A stretch of DNA of 64,000 nt from Acidobacteriota bacterium (GCA_028877275.1 JAPPFP010000006.1:310001-374000); one strand, 5' to 3'; positions 54,711-63,445 are shown, numbered from the stretch's first letter. The notes: generated by a model not told the origin, from the letters alone. A program made the numbers and translations.

Positions 54711-54919
54711 GCCACGAGAACCTCGTCTCTAACGAAGTGTAAACGGATCAGTTTGGGCCGCGGCATGGTGTCGTCGAAGTAGCAGTCGACGGCCTCCTTG
54801 ACGTTCCTGCGGACCTCCTCGACGGAGTCGCCTTGTGTGTGGATGCCGTGTCCGAGCGCACTGGCTGAGTACCCACCGTCCACCTCGTCTTCCGTGACTT
54901 CGAAGATGATCTCGGTCAT
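54707..54919 (-). CDS. hicB: HicB-family antitoxin
   Basis: A 70-residue partner of HicA with the partial RNase-H-like fold (IIFEVTEDEVDGGYSASALG, then GDSVEEVRRNVKEAVDCYF). It lacks a C-terminal DNA-binding domain, so it cannot obviously repress its own promoter. Its ATG overlaps the stop of the restriction gene (ATGA at 54919-54916) and its end overlaps hicA by four bases; a longer open frame upstream lies inside the restriction gene and is rejected. Confidence 0.85.
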   Translation of the reverse strand: MTEIIFEVTEDEVDGGYSASALGHGIHTQGDSVEEVRRNVKEAVDCYFDDTMPRPKLIRLHFVRDEVLVA

Positions 54920-57900
54920 ACGTCGTCTCCCGTTCTGTTCGCCGGCTCGTTGCTTACCGTCGGCTCTCTGGAGAGCTTTCGGCGCCACTCTGCGAACTGG
55001 GCCTCGTCGGCATCCAGTGCCATCGCCGCTGCTCTGTCGATGACCCGCCGCACCATGCACTCCTCCGCTTGGCGCATGGGCCGTAACTCCAGTTCGCAGG
55101 CCTGAGTATAGGCGGCCGCTAGGCCGTCCCAGGCCGGGCTGTCGGGCTTGGGGATTCGAATCTCGCGAAGGTGCTCTAGCACCCAGACAGGATAGGTGAG
55201 GGCGCGGGCGCGGCGGTTCAAGAGCATGAGCCGAACCGGAGTCGAGTTGCACCAAGCGGCAAGAGCTGTCGCGGTGTGCTCATCCTCCACTTCAACGGGG
55301 ACCCAGTAGCCGAAAGATGGCGCTGGTGTCCAGACTGCCGTAAGGCGTCCGTTGGTCGTGCGGAACCGGAACGGAAGCAGCAAGTGACTTCGCTGTTCCA
55401 GGTAGCGCTCCGCCAGAGGTTCTTTTCCTGGTCTGGGTTGGTACCAGACGTCGTTCGTACCCCGCATCGTTTGCCGGATCTTGCTGCTGACGGAGTGGAA
55501 GCCGGGGACCGCACCTTCGGCGCTGGCCTCGCATCGACGAAAGGCGTCTTGGACACGTCGGCCTGCTGGTCCAACAGCGTGGCGTGCACCCAGTGGTTCA
55601 AGCCCGGGGGAGTCCTCAATCTCTCTAGCTGCGTGGGCCAAGGACCCGTCGTACCACTGAACGGGCGTCCAGTCGCCGGCTCGCATGCGCTTCTCTGGCC
55701 AGAACGTTCGGCTGGCCCAAGCTTCGCTGCCCGCCGCGATGGCGTCCGCCGCCTCAATCGCTTCCTTTGCCGAAGCCGGCATACGACGGAGCGACACGAA
55801 CTCGGTCGGCGCGGCCTCCGTGCTGCCGTTCCGCCGTCGACAGATGAGCAGTGACTCGTGGATCCCCGTGTTCTCGGAGAAGTTGATGCGTTTCGGGTCG
55901 TGAGAGGTAACGATGCGCTCGATGTGGAAGCGCTCGGCAAGAAAGCGCCGTTCCAATTCTCCAGAGGCGCCGATGCAGGCAGTTGCCGGGAGCACTTCGG
56001 CGATGACACCGCGCTCGTACTGCAGCAACTGATCGGCGAGCGGCGTGAAGGAGGTCCGTATGCTGTTCGCGTTGATCACGTCGCCGGCTTGCTGGTCCCG
56101 TTTCATCAGCTCGTCCCGGATCCGCAGTTCGCGCTCCTGCATCCGCTTCTTGGCGTCGCCCGTGAACTTCTCACCGCGCTTCGTGTTCCGAGTGAAAGGC
56201 GGGTTCATGATCACCAAGTCGACGTCGTTGAGCGGGAAGTCGCTGCCCGCTTCATCCGCCTCCCACGGGGTGCCGAGCGCGTCGGTTCCTTGGAGCTTCG
56301 ACGCCATCTGGAAGAGCGTTGGCTGGAGGCCGTCCTCGCGCTGCCTCAGGATCTCCAGCGACCCTGCGCGCACCGTCTCTTCGTCCTGAGGTCCGTGTTG
56401 CATCGTGTGCAGGTTCATCCGTGCGTAGTCCACCGACGGCGCGCCGAGCGTGAGGTTGCAGGCGGCAAGCTGAACACCGTGGCGGTTGATGTCGAGTCCG
56501 CACAGGACTTCCTGGACCAGGGTTCGGTGTAACTGCTCGTCGCTTCCTTCGCCCAGAGCGCCTACCTCGCGCATCCGTGCCTTGATAGTGCGAAGCGCAG
56601 CCATCAGGAGCGTGCCGGTGCCGCAGGCCGGGTCGATGATCCGCAGCTTCTCCACTGCCTGCGGGTCGCTCCAGTCGACGAACGTCTCGTCGAGTGCGAG
56701 GCGAGCCAGCAGCAGGGCCGAGACGTTGTTCGTGTAGAACGCGCCGTCGCTCTTGGCCGAGCCGAGGATTCGGTGGTAAAGCGGCCCGGCGTGGTCGTAG
56801 CCGAGATCGTTCAGGCTGTCCGCCAAGTTGTCTGCGCACTCCGACAGACCGCGCAGCGCGCTTCGGATTCCCTCGTTCGTAGGAAGGGCGTTGAGCGCGG
56901 CGAGCGCCGGCTCGAACACGGGCTTGTAGTCAAACTCAAGAATTGTGCTCCACGACGCCTTGAGCACACTGGATGGATCGTCCGTCGCCCCGACTCGGCC
57001 GAGGCCGGGCAGCATCCTCATGTCGCGTACGTCGCGCAGGCGGCGGTGCATCAGGCAGGCGTTGCACAGGAGCAGGGCCGCGATGGTTCGGGCTGCCTTC
57101 CGCGCCTGTTCGTTGTCGGCCGGCAGGTCTAGGGCGTCGGCGAGCGGCTCTTCGACTTCTTCGTTCTGGAAGATCTCGGCCGCCCGCTGGACGGCCCAGG
57201 CGATCTCGTCGGCGACCAGCTTGCCGGGCTGGCCGAGGCCCGATGCCGCAGCGACATGGGCAAAGATGCCCTCGTCGGCCGGCTCGAGTTCCAAGTCGTC
57301 GAACAAGCCGGGCGGGTCGTCCCTCGGGTCGCCCGGTGCGTTGGGGTCCGGCTTCGGTTCGTAGACCTGAACGAAGCGCGCGATGTCCTCGTGCAGCCGC
57401 TCGTCGTGCGCCTGCAGGGCCCGCAGCACCTTGCCCAGGGTGTGGTAGCCCTCGCGGCTGTTCCGGAGGGCGTCGGCGACGTCCATGCCAGGCTGAACGA
57501 CGACCGGCACGACGATGTAGCCGAAGTTCTTGTCCTCGGCCCTGCGCATCACGCGGCCGACAGCTTGGACGACATCCACTTGGCTGTCCCGCGGATCGAG
57601 GAAGGCCACAGCGTTGAGGCTGGGAACGTCCACTCCCTCGGTGAAGAGCTTGACGTTGCAGAGAACGCGGAGCGTTCCGTCCTTGCCCGCCGAACTGAGC
57701 CTTCGTAGCGCCTGGCTTCGATCCAGAGCGCTGGCCGAAGCGTCAAGATGCTCAGCTTCGACCGACCAAGCCCTGTCTTCACCCCGGAGCCGTCTTGTCG
57801 TCGCACCTTTGACGAAAGGGTCCATCAGCGCTGCTGCGAACCACTTCGAACGCTTGATGCTGTTCGCGTAGGCCATGGTGCGGGGCAGCCGATCTGGACG

Positions 57901-59337
57901 CTCGATCCCCTTTCCCTCGCTCAGCCCGTTGATCGCCAGGGACACGCCGAGCACGCGGGTGATGTCGTTCATCGTCGGCTGGCTCTTCCTGTCGCCCTCG
58001 GCGAGGCCTTCAAGCCGCGTGCGAAGGCCAGGCGTGACGCGGGACTGGTCTACGCCGAGTACGATGACCCGATAGTCGGAGAGCTTGCCGTCGTCCACGG
58101 CCGTCTTGAAGCGCAGGCGGTGGAACTGAGGGCCGTAGGTCGTTTCGTCGCTCATGTCGACGACCTCGACCTCTCTCTTCGCCAACCGACTCTTGGACTT
58201 CTCCGTGTAGATGCGCGGTGTCGCGGTCATGTACAGGCGTTTGCGCGCTAGCAGGCGTTCCCCATCGTGGACGAGTTGGAAGTCGACTTTCTCGCGCGGA
58301 CGGTTCAACACACCGGTCGTCCGGTGCGCTTCGTCGGCGACCGCCAAGGCGAACGGTTCCACGCCGTAGCGCTCCTGGGCCTCGGTAATGCGCAGGAGCG
58401 ACTGGTAGGTGCAGAACACGACCTTGGTGTGCGGGGCGCTCATCAGCTTGGCCGCGATCTCCTCCGGGTTGGAGACGACCGGGCACTCGAGTTCCGAGAT
58501 GCTGATGTCCTCCTGCTCGTTTCTGCCGCCCGCGTATGGATCGGAACAGACGACCAGTGAGCTCAGGGGCCGAGTCGTGTGGGTAAGCCACTCCCGGCGC
58601 GCCTGTGAGACGAGCGCAATAGTCGGGGCGAGGAACAGGATGGCTTCGCCGGCCGGCACGATCCGCTCCGCGATACGCAGGGCCGTAAACGTCTTGCCAG
58701 TGCCGCAGGCCATGATGAGCCGCCCGCGGTTGTGGTGTTTCAGGCCTTGCAGGACACTCTCGATTGCCTCCTCTTGCAGCGGCCAGGGCTGTCGGACCGG
58801 GCGCTTGACCTCCTTGGCGGTTATGCGCCGGTCCTGGTAGCTGCGGAAGTCGATCCGGCGGATGTTCGTGTCCTGGATCAGATTCTCGGCCGTCCGGCCC
58901 CAACGGGACGTGGTGACGATCCACCGCAGGCCGAAGATCTCTTGTTGCGAGCCAGCCAGGAAACTCTGCACGTCCGCCTTCGTCACGCGGTGGTGGGACG
59001 CGTAGCACTTGCACTGGATAGCGATCAAGGTCCCGTCCTGGTGACGCGCTACCAGGTCCACGCCGATGTCCTGGCCGGACAGGCCCGTTAGGCGCTTGCG
59101 GTCTGGCCACTGCGCCCAGCGCCAGACCTCTTCGAGTTCGAACTCAGGCTCGTTTCGGGCAAGTTGTGCGAAGAGGTTCTCGAACCACTGGCCCTTCTCG
59201 GCTTCAGTGCGGCTGGTGTTGCGAATGCGTCGAAGCAGCTCGCCGGCCGTGAGATCGCCCCAGTCGAGATCCTGATCCGGGGGCGGCGCGCCCAGATCAA
59301 TGGCGGTCTGCACCGGGAGATCCTGCGGTGTCGTCAC
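54916..59337 (-). CDS. Type ISP-like single-polypeptide restriction-modification enzyme
   Basis: A 1473-residue protein carrying nuclease, translocase, methyltransferase and probable target-recognition domains. Residues 88-110 hold an Mrr-type nuclease core (GQDIGVDLVARHQDGTLIAI, then the QCK). The helicase has MACGTGKTFTALR at 209-221, ADEAHRTTG near 334, and VLCNVKLFTEGVDVPSLNAV. Around residue 900 DPACGTGTLLMAAL is SAM motif I and near 1040 VIMNPPFTRN is the adenine-N6 catalytic motif. The last 350 residues should recognise DNA. The order and size match LlaGI-type enzymes. The start is GTG, with no strong ribosome site. Its stop overlaps hicB. Confidence 0.88.
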   Translation of the reverse strand: MTTPQDLPVQTAIDLGAPPPDQDLDWGDLTAGELLRRIRNTSRTEAEKGQWFENLFAQLARNEPEFELEEVWRWAQWPDRKRLTGLSGQDIGVDLVARHQDGTLIAIQCKCYASHHRVTKADVQSFLAGSQQEIFGLRWIVTTSRWGRTAENLIQDTNIRRIDFRSYQDRRITAKEVKRPVRQPWPLQEEAIESVLQGLKHHNRGRLIMACGTGKTFTALRIAERIVPAGEAILFLAPTIALVSQARREWLTHTTRPLSSLVVCSDPYAGGRNEQEDISISELECPVVSNPEEIAAKLMSAPHTKVVFCTYQSLLRITEAQERYGVEPFALAVADEAHRTTGVLNRPREKVDFQLVHDGERLLARKRLYMTATPRIYTEKSKSRLAKREVEVVDMSDETTYGPQFHRLRFKTAVDDGKLSDYRVIVLGVDQSRVTPGLRTRLEGLAEGDRKSQPTMNDITRVLGVSLAINGLSEGKGIERPDRLPRTMAYANSIKRSKWFAAALMDPFVKGATTRRLRGEDRAWSVEAEHLDASASALDRSQALRRLSSAGKDGTLRVLCNVKLFTEGVDVPSLNAVAFLDPRDSQVDVVQAVGRVMRRAEDKNFGYIVVPVVVQPGMDVADALRNSREGYHTLGKVLRALQAHDERLHEDIARFVQVYEPKPDPNAPGDPRDDPPGLFDDLELEPADEGIFAHVAAASGLGQPGKLVADEIAWAVQRAAEIFQNEEVEEPLADALDLPADNEQARKAARTIAALLLCNACLMHRRLRDVRDMRMLPGLGRVGATDDPSSVLKASWSTILEFDYKPVFEPALAALNALPTNEGIRSALRGLSECADNLADSLNDLGYDHAGPLYHRILGSAKSDGAFYTNNVSALLLARLALDETFVDWSDPQAVEKLRIIDPACGTGTLLMAALRTIKARMREVGALGEGSDEQLHRTLVQEVLCGLDINRHGVQLAACNLTLGAPSVDYARMNLHTMQHGPQDEETVRAGSLEILRQREDGLQPTLFQMASKLQGTDALGTPWEADEAGSDFPLNDVDLVIMNPPFTRNTKRGEKFTGDAKKRMQERELRIRDELMKRDQQAGDVINANSIRTSFTPLADQLLQYERGVIAEVLPATACIGASGELERRFLAERFHIERIVTSHDPKRINFSENTGIHESLLICRRRNGSTEAAPTEFVSLRRMPASAKEAIEAADAIAAGSEAWASRTFWPEKRMRAGDWTPVQWYDGSLAHAAREIEDSPGLEPLGARHAVGPAGRRVQDAFRRCEASAEGAVPGFHSVSSKIRQTMRGTNDVWYQPRPGKEPLAERYLEQRSHLLLPFRFRTTNGRLTAVWTPAPSFGYWVPVEVEDEHTATALAAWCNSTPVRLMLLNRRARALTYPVWVLEHLREIRIPKPDSPAWDGLAAAYTQACELELRPMRQAEECMVRRVIDRAAAMALDADEAQFAEWRRKLSREPTVSNEPANRTGDDV

Positions 59338-59644
59338 TTGCTCGGCGCTTGCGCTTTGGATCTACGGCGAGTCGGCAACGAGCGGCTTAGACTGGCTTGT
59401 CCGGGCCCAGCTCGTGTGCTCAGTGTACACGGGGAAGGTGAACCATCGCTGGTAAGCTGACTCCGGTCTGCCACCGCGCCGCAGGCCCCGGGAGGGGCTC
59501 TCTCGTCTCCTTCTGTGGTCAGTAGGAGCCGGTGTTGGAGTCGGAAGCTAGCAGACCCCACGTGCTACGCTCGCTGCGCTCACTTCGCCCGAGGGGCTAG
59601 CGAGGGAGGGCCTGCGGCCCCCCTTCGAACCCCCCCGCCCAGAC
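59338..59644. other. 307-base intergenic region, candidate oriT of the mobilisation module
   Basis: Between the divergent restriction and mobilisation genes. CTCGCT at 59570-59575 is inverted as AGCGAG at 59599-59604, and a G-run/C-run hairpin (GGGAGGGCC, then GGCCCCCC) follows at about 59605-59622, close before the MobC-like start. Inverted repeats directly upstream of mob genes are the usual place of oriT. No nick site can be read with certainty. The left half holds the promoters of the restriction operon and nothing else I can name. Confidence 0.35.
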
Positions 59645-60004
59645 ATGGCCACGCCTCACCGCACAGCGATCGCGCACTGCCGCGTCACCGCGGCCGAGCT
59701 TGAGGTGTGGCGGGCCAAAGCCGAGAGCGCCGGCACGACGCTCTCGGAGTTGATGCGGGCGGCGATGCGCCGCACCCGCACATGGACCGCGGAGGACTCC
59801 GCGGCGGTGCGCGAGCGCACCCGTCAGGTTGCCCGCATCGGGAACAACCTGAACCAAATCGCCCGCTGGGCGAACCGCTACCGCGGCGCCGCCGACGCGG
59901 CCCAGGTGATCGCCCACCTGGTCGCGCTCGATCGCGAGGTCCGCGAGCTGACGCTGACCCGCGATCCCGACCTTCCGCCGCGCGGGGAGGAAGGCCCGTG
60001 CTGA
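59645..60004 (+). CDS. MobC-like relaxosome accessory protein
   Basis: A 119-residue protein resembling MobC/MbeC relaxosome factors: VTAAELEVWRAKAESAGTTL is a ribbon-helix-helix-like DNA-binding start, and RQVARIGNNLNQIARWANRY is the conserved C-terminal block. Such proteins help the relaxase open oriT. It precedes the relaxase gene, overlapping it by seven bases. Confidence 0.85.
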   Translation: MATPHRTAIAHCRVTAAELEVWRAKAESAGTTLSELMRAAMRRTRTWTAEDSAAVRERTRQVARIGNNLNQIARWANRYRGAADAAQVIAHLVALDREVRELTLTRDPDLPPRGEEGPC

Positions 60005-61407
60005 TCACGTTCGCCAAGCACGGCCAGGGCAGCGCGGCGGCCGCGGCGGACTACCTCCTCGCCGACCGCGACCACGCCGGCAAGGCGCGGGCCGAGGTCA
60101 CGGTGCTGCGCGGCGATCCGCACCAGGTCGCACATGTCGCCGACTCCCTGGACTTCGAGCACCGCTACCGCAGCGCCGTGATCGCCTGGGCGCCCGAGGA
60201 TGACCCGACCGACGACCAGATCGACGAGGCGCTCGACCACTTCGAGCGCGTCTCCTGGTCCGGCCTCGAACCGGATCGCTACGCCTGGTCGGCGGTGCTC
60301 CACCGCGACGATGACGGCGGAGCCCACGTGCATGTCCTGGTCGCCCGCGTAGAGCTTCTGACGGGCAAGAGCCACAACATCGCCCCGCCCGGCTGGGAGG
60401 GGACGTACGGCCTGCTGGAGCGGGCGCTGAACCACGAACACGGCTGGGCGCGGCCGGACGACCCGGACCGCGCCCGCACTACCCGGCCGGGCCGTTTCCC
60501 GGCCGACGCCGCCGACCGCGACGCCATCGACGGCTACCTCCGCCAGCGCGTCGCCGCCGGTCTCGTCCACGACCGCGTCGGCGTGGTCGCCGCGTTCGAG
60601 GAGGCCGGCTACGAGGTGCCGCGCCAAGGCAAGAGCTATATCACCGTGGCGCACCCGGAGACCGGGCAGCGGTTGCGGCTGAAAGGAACCCTCTATGAGC
60701 GAGACTTCCAGGCCATCGAGCTTCGCGGCCGACTTGACCGAGAAGACGGCGCAGGACAAACAGGCGATTCGGGACTATCGGCAGGAGATCCAGGACACGG
60801 CGAAGGAGGAGATGCGCGAGCTAGCGCGCGAGCTTGGCGAGACCTCGATGCGATATGCCGCAGACGGTCTGAAGCGAATCGAGAGCGGTATGCGCACCGA
60901 TCACCGGAGCACGGCCCGGATGCTCGGGATGCTATGGCTCCGGACCGCGCTGATCGGGTTCGGAGTCTTCATGGCCATCTGGTGGGGGCTCTGGGCGATG
61001 GGGCGGTGGCAGCAGAACCAGATCAGGGAGAACATCGAGTTCCTGCAGTACCTCGAGCGGCAGATCGAAGAGCGGAACCAGACCCTCGACGAACTGAGCC
61101 AGGAGGTGGAGTAGACGATGACCGAACTGGAACGCTTGCTCGCCGCATCCTTGAAGAGGCTCGACGAAGAGCACGCCGCGTCCGTCGCGCAGTTGAACGA
61201 GTCCGTCTGGCAGTTGAACGGTCGGGTCGACGCTTTGCTGACCGACTATCAACAGCTCGTGGGCGAGTACGAGAGGTTGGCGACCGCGTACAGGCGGCTC
61301 GAAGGCGACATGAACTCAATCGTCCGCGCATCGAGCGGACGGTGAGCCGGCTCCGCCAGATCGCCAGGGAAGACCGAGACCGAGACGGGCCTGATTGGAG
61401 CCGCTGA
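59998..61407 (+). CDS. MobA/MbeA-like relaxase
   Basis: A 469-residue relaxase starting at GTG 59998. The catalytic histidine triad is seen in HRDDDGGAHVHVLVARVEL, and the conserved LTGKSHNIAPPGWEG follows; an N-terminal tyrosine (AADYLL) is the likely nicking residue. The C-terminal half is Arg/Asp-rich and disordered, and it is here that two other genes are read in the +1 frame. It should nick oriT and pilot the DNA strand during mobilisation by a helper conjugation system. No coupling protein or mating-pair genes are seen, so it would be mobilisable rather than self-transferable. Confidence 0.85.
   Translation: MLITFAKHGQGSAAAAADYLLADRDHAGKARAEVTVLRGDPHQVAHVADSLDFEHRYRSAVIAWAPEDDPTDDQIDEALDHFERVSWSGLEPDRYAWSAVLHRDDDGGAHVHVLVARVELLTGKSHNIAPPGWEGTYGLLERALNHEHGWARPDDPDRARTTRPGRFPADAADRDAIDGYLRQRVAAGLVHDRVGVVAAFEEAGYEVPRQGKSYITVAHPETGQRLRLKGTLYERDFQAIELRGRLDREDGAGQTGDSGLSAGDPGHGEGGDARASARAWRDLDAICRRRSEANRERYAHRSPEHGPDARDAMAPDRADRVRSLHGHLVGALGDGAVAAEPDQGEHRVPAVPRAADRRAEPDPRRTEPGGGVDDDRTGTLARRILEEARRRARRVRRAVERVRLAVERSGRRFADRLSTARGRVREVGDRVQAARRRHELNRPRIERTVSRLRQIAREDRDRDGPDWSR
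60695..61114 (+). CDS. MbeB-like mobilisation protein nested inside relaxase gene
   Basis: A 139-residue protein wholly inside the relaxase gene, in the +1 frame. AAAGGAA at 60682-60688 lies six bases before its ATG. It is helical and charged at the N-terminus (SSFAADLTEKTAQDKQAIRD), has one membrane segment (LRTALIGFGVFMAIWWGLWA) and ends in a coiled coil (QYLERQIEERNQTLDELSQE). ColE1 MbeB has the same size class, position and layout, and it is thought to link the relaxosome to the membrane. Confidence 0.8.
   Translation: MSETSRPSSFAADLTEKTAQDKQAIRDYRQEIQDTAKEEMRELARELGETSMRYAADGLKRIESGMRTDHRSTARMLGMLWLRTALIGFGVFMAIWWGLWAMGRWQQNQIRENIEFLQYLERQIEERNQTLDELSQEVE
61118..61345 (+). CDS. MbeD-like mobilisation protein nested inside relaxase gene
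   Basis: A 75-residue coiled-coil protein, in the same +1 frame as the MbeB-like gene and wholly inside the relaxase gene. AGGAGGT at 61101-61107 is a full ribosome site ten bases before ATG 61118. MTELERLLAASLKRLDEEHA closely follows the start of ColE1-type MbeD proteins, which are also helical and nested. In ColE1, MbeD contributes to mobilisation and to entry exclusion. Confidence 0.8.
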   Translation: MTELERLLAASLKRLDEEHAASVAQLNESVWQLNGRVDALLTDYQQLVGEYERLATAYRRLEGDMNSIVRASSGR

Positions 61408-61526
61408 AGACCTGCCGCTGTTCTGCGGTTCATAACAGATGCGAGACCCGGCGATCAGGACCAGGACGAACGCGAGGATCAGACCGCCGATCACCACACT
61501 TGGCGACGACGTTCAGGAGGCACCTT

Positions 61527-61846
61527 TCAGTGTTTCCTGCGGTAGTCGCGCCGGTCAAGGCACTGATGGTTGAGTGTTCGGTCGATCCTGATCCAGTCGG
61601 TCTTGTCGATCCCCCTGCGGTTGCGGCTGGCAGGGCTCTGCGGAAAGGCACTGGCAATCTTGATCCACCGTCCTTGGTCACGCGCGATTGCCCGGACCTG
61701 CTCGGCGACCTCTGAGAGATCTGGTCTTGGCTCAGGACGATGGCTACGTCGTACTCGCGACGATGAGCCAAGGCGATCACATCAAGCGCGATCCGCACGT
61801 CGATCCCCTTCTCTTCCCGGTCAGCAGAGAGTGTTGCGTATCCCCC
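61527..61846 (-). pseudogene. NYN-domain protein, frameshifted and N-terminally truncated
   Basis: Reading leftward, one frame gives DREEKGIDVRIALDVIALA and YDVAIVLSQDQ; after about 61720 the following frame gives DLSEVAEQVRAIARDQGRW, IKIASAFPQSPASRNRRGI and DKTDWIRIDRTLN, ending at 61527. Joined, they form the core and tail of an NYN (PIN-like) nuclease-domain protein. Loss of one G at the junction accounts for the shift. The frame is closed upstream by a TAG at 61849-61847, where a transposase remnant begins, so insertion probably removed the N-terminus and the shift followed. Confidence 0.75.
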
Positions 61847-61847
61847 C

Positions 61848-62366
61848 TACGAGCCGCTTGAAGGGCCGGTAGAGGCCGGTGAGTCGTTCGTGGGTGGCAA
61901 GCGGAAGAACATGCCTGCCTCGAAGCGCCGCACGCTGGACGGGCGCGGCACTACCGGGAAGAAGGCGGTGGTCGGCGTGAAGGACCGAAAGACGAAAAAG
62001 GTCCGAGCCAGGGTCGTAGAGAACACCGACGCGATGACGCTACAGGGCTTCGTTCGGCGCAACGTCGAGGGCGGCTTCACCGTCTACACAGACGAGCATC
62101 CGTCCTACACGGGGCTTGCGGAGAGACTACGAGCATGACAGTGTTGCTCACGGGGTCGGCGAGTACGTGAAGGACATTGACGTTCACACGAACGGGATTG
62201 AGTCCCTGTGGAGTATGTTCAAGCGGGGCTACATCGGACTTACCACCGGATGAGCTTCAAGCACCTACACCGCTACGTCAACGAGTTTGCCGGCCGACCC
62301 AACATTCGCGACCTGGATACGCTAGAAACGACGATAGATGACCTACTACACGATCCGAACTACTGA
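61848..62366 (+). pseudogene. Degenerate IS1595-family transposase
   Basis: C-terminal half of an IS1595-type transposase in at least three frames. The first reads VEAGESFVGGKRKNMPASKR, then KKAVVGVKDRKTKKVRARVV and VYTDEHPSYTGL; the second HGVGEYVKDIDVHTNGIESL and WSMFKRGY; the third YHRMSFKHLHRYVNEFAGRP, ending at 62366. The first catalytic Asp, expected in 'VE-x-DET', is Gly here, so the copy was dead even before the frameshifts. It is a different subfamily from the intact copy at 5039. Confidence 0.8.
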
Positions 62367-62439
62367 TGCCTCTATCGACTGTGAGGGCAATGCATACAAT
62401 TCCGCAACTGCGCCTCGATACTCGTCGATTGGAGAAGCT

Positions 62440-63357
62440 ATGAGCGTCATGGATCAACGAGATCACGCTGGCTATCGGATTCTCGATGACCAGCAGCAGA
62501 TGGTGATTTCGGTTGGACCTACGCCCGCAGGCCCTGTCTGCGCGTGTCTGCTTGGTGTGGGTTTCGCCGAAGCTATTGAAAGAGAAGGAGTCCTTTTCAA
62601 GCGTCTCGATATGCCGCTACGCAAGGATTACACCCACGCGCCCGTCGATCCGCCTAGCCAGAAGTTCTGTACTCTCATGGTTGAAGTGGATCCAGGGGTG
62701 GTGAGGAACATTTCCGGTCTTTGTCATGCCCTGTCGTTGGTGCTTGGTTGCTGTGTGGAATGGAAGCACTGGTGGCGAGTTTGGGGAGGCAACAAGCCGA
62801 TAAACAAAATGTCAGGCGTGGCTCAGTGGACAAGCAACGTCGAATGCAAGGGGTGGCCTCTCAAATGGAGTCCGTCCTTGTCAGCGGCAGATGCGGACAA
62901 GGCGCTCAGCTTGTATCACTCCATGCGTGACATGGACAGCGCGGAGTTGAGAGTGGCCGTTCGGCGTTGGCATCGTTCGATTCAGAGGTGGAATCAGGTA
63001 CGGAACGGGTCACTCCCGTTTGGGGAAGACTTCGTGGATTCTCTAGTTGACCTGCGGGTTGCGCTAGAGTCGGTCTTCTTGGGGGAGGCGGGGCGGTCCT
63101 TTAGTGTAGCTCTGTGTGGAGCGTGGAGTTTGGGTCGGAATCCGAGTGAGAGAAGGCGCTACTTTGACGCCCTGAAGCAGGCTTATTCTCATTCATCGCG
63201 CGCTGTACACACCGGCCGCGCTGACGTACAGAAGTACTTACCATCTCTGGCTGACGGACAGGACGCCTGTCGAAAAGGGCTTGTGAAGTGGATCGAAGGG
63301 AAGCGCAGGCCGAGTGGCGACACGTTAGACGACATGCTAGACCTTGTGCTCGGATGA
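62440..63357 (+). CDS. Protein with likely ApeA/HEPN-like C-terminal domain
   Basis: A 305-residue protein from ATG 62440, which follows GGAGAAGCT at an ideal distance; an ATG at 62338 would add 34 residues overlapping the transposase remnant. The middle holds tryptophan-rich segments (CCVEWKHWWRVWGG). The last third, LVDLRVALESVFLGE, then FSVALCGAWSLGRNPSERRR and YFDALKQAYSHSSRAVHTGR, has the helical pattern and the terminal R-x4-H of HEPN-type RNases seen in abortive-infection proteins. GC content is markedly lower than elsewhere in the window, a sign of transfer. A defence role is inference. Confidence 0.5.
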   Translation: MSVMDQRDHAGYRILDDQQQMVISVGPTPAGPVCACLLGVGFAEAIEREGVLFKRLDMPLRKDYTHAPVDPPSQKFCTLMVEVDPGVVRNISGLCHALSLVLGCCVEWKHWWRVWGGNKPINKMSGVAQWTSNVECKGWPLKWSPSLSAADADKALSLYHSMRDMDSAELRVAVRRWHRSIQRWNQVRNGSLPFGEDFVDSLVDLRVALESVFLGEAGRSFSVALCGAWSLGRNPSERRRYFDALKQAYSHSSRAVHTGRADVQKYLPSLADGQDACRKGLVKWIEGKRRPSGDTLDDMLDLVLG

Positions 63358-63445
63358 AGGGATGGCAACTACTCCGTATAATCCCCTTTGCGAACGCGAG
63401 GAGACCGGACCCGTCTATACGGGTGAGGAATAGGCCGGGTTAAAC

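Noticed and set aside
61249-61497. An 82-codon minus-strand ORF with a hydrophobic N-terminus opposite the relaxase end
   Set aside because: The N-terminus (GGLILAFVLVLIAGSRICY) could be a membrane helix, but there is no ribosome site and most of the frame is antisense to the relaxase and MbeD-like genes.
62338-62439. ATG 62338 as the start of the HEPN-like gene
   Set aside because: It lies within the 3' end of the transposase remnant and has no ribosome site; ATG 62440 has GGAG at a good distance. It remains possible.
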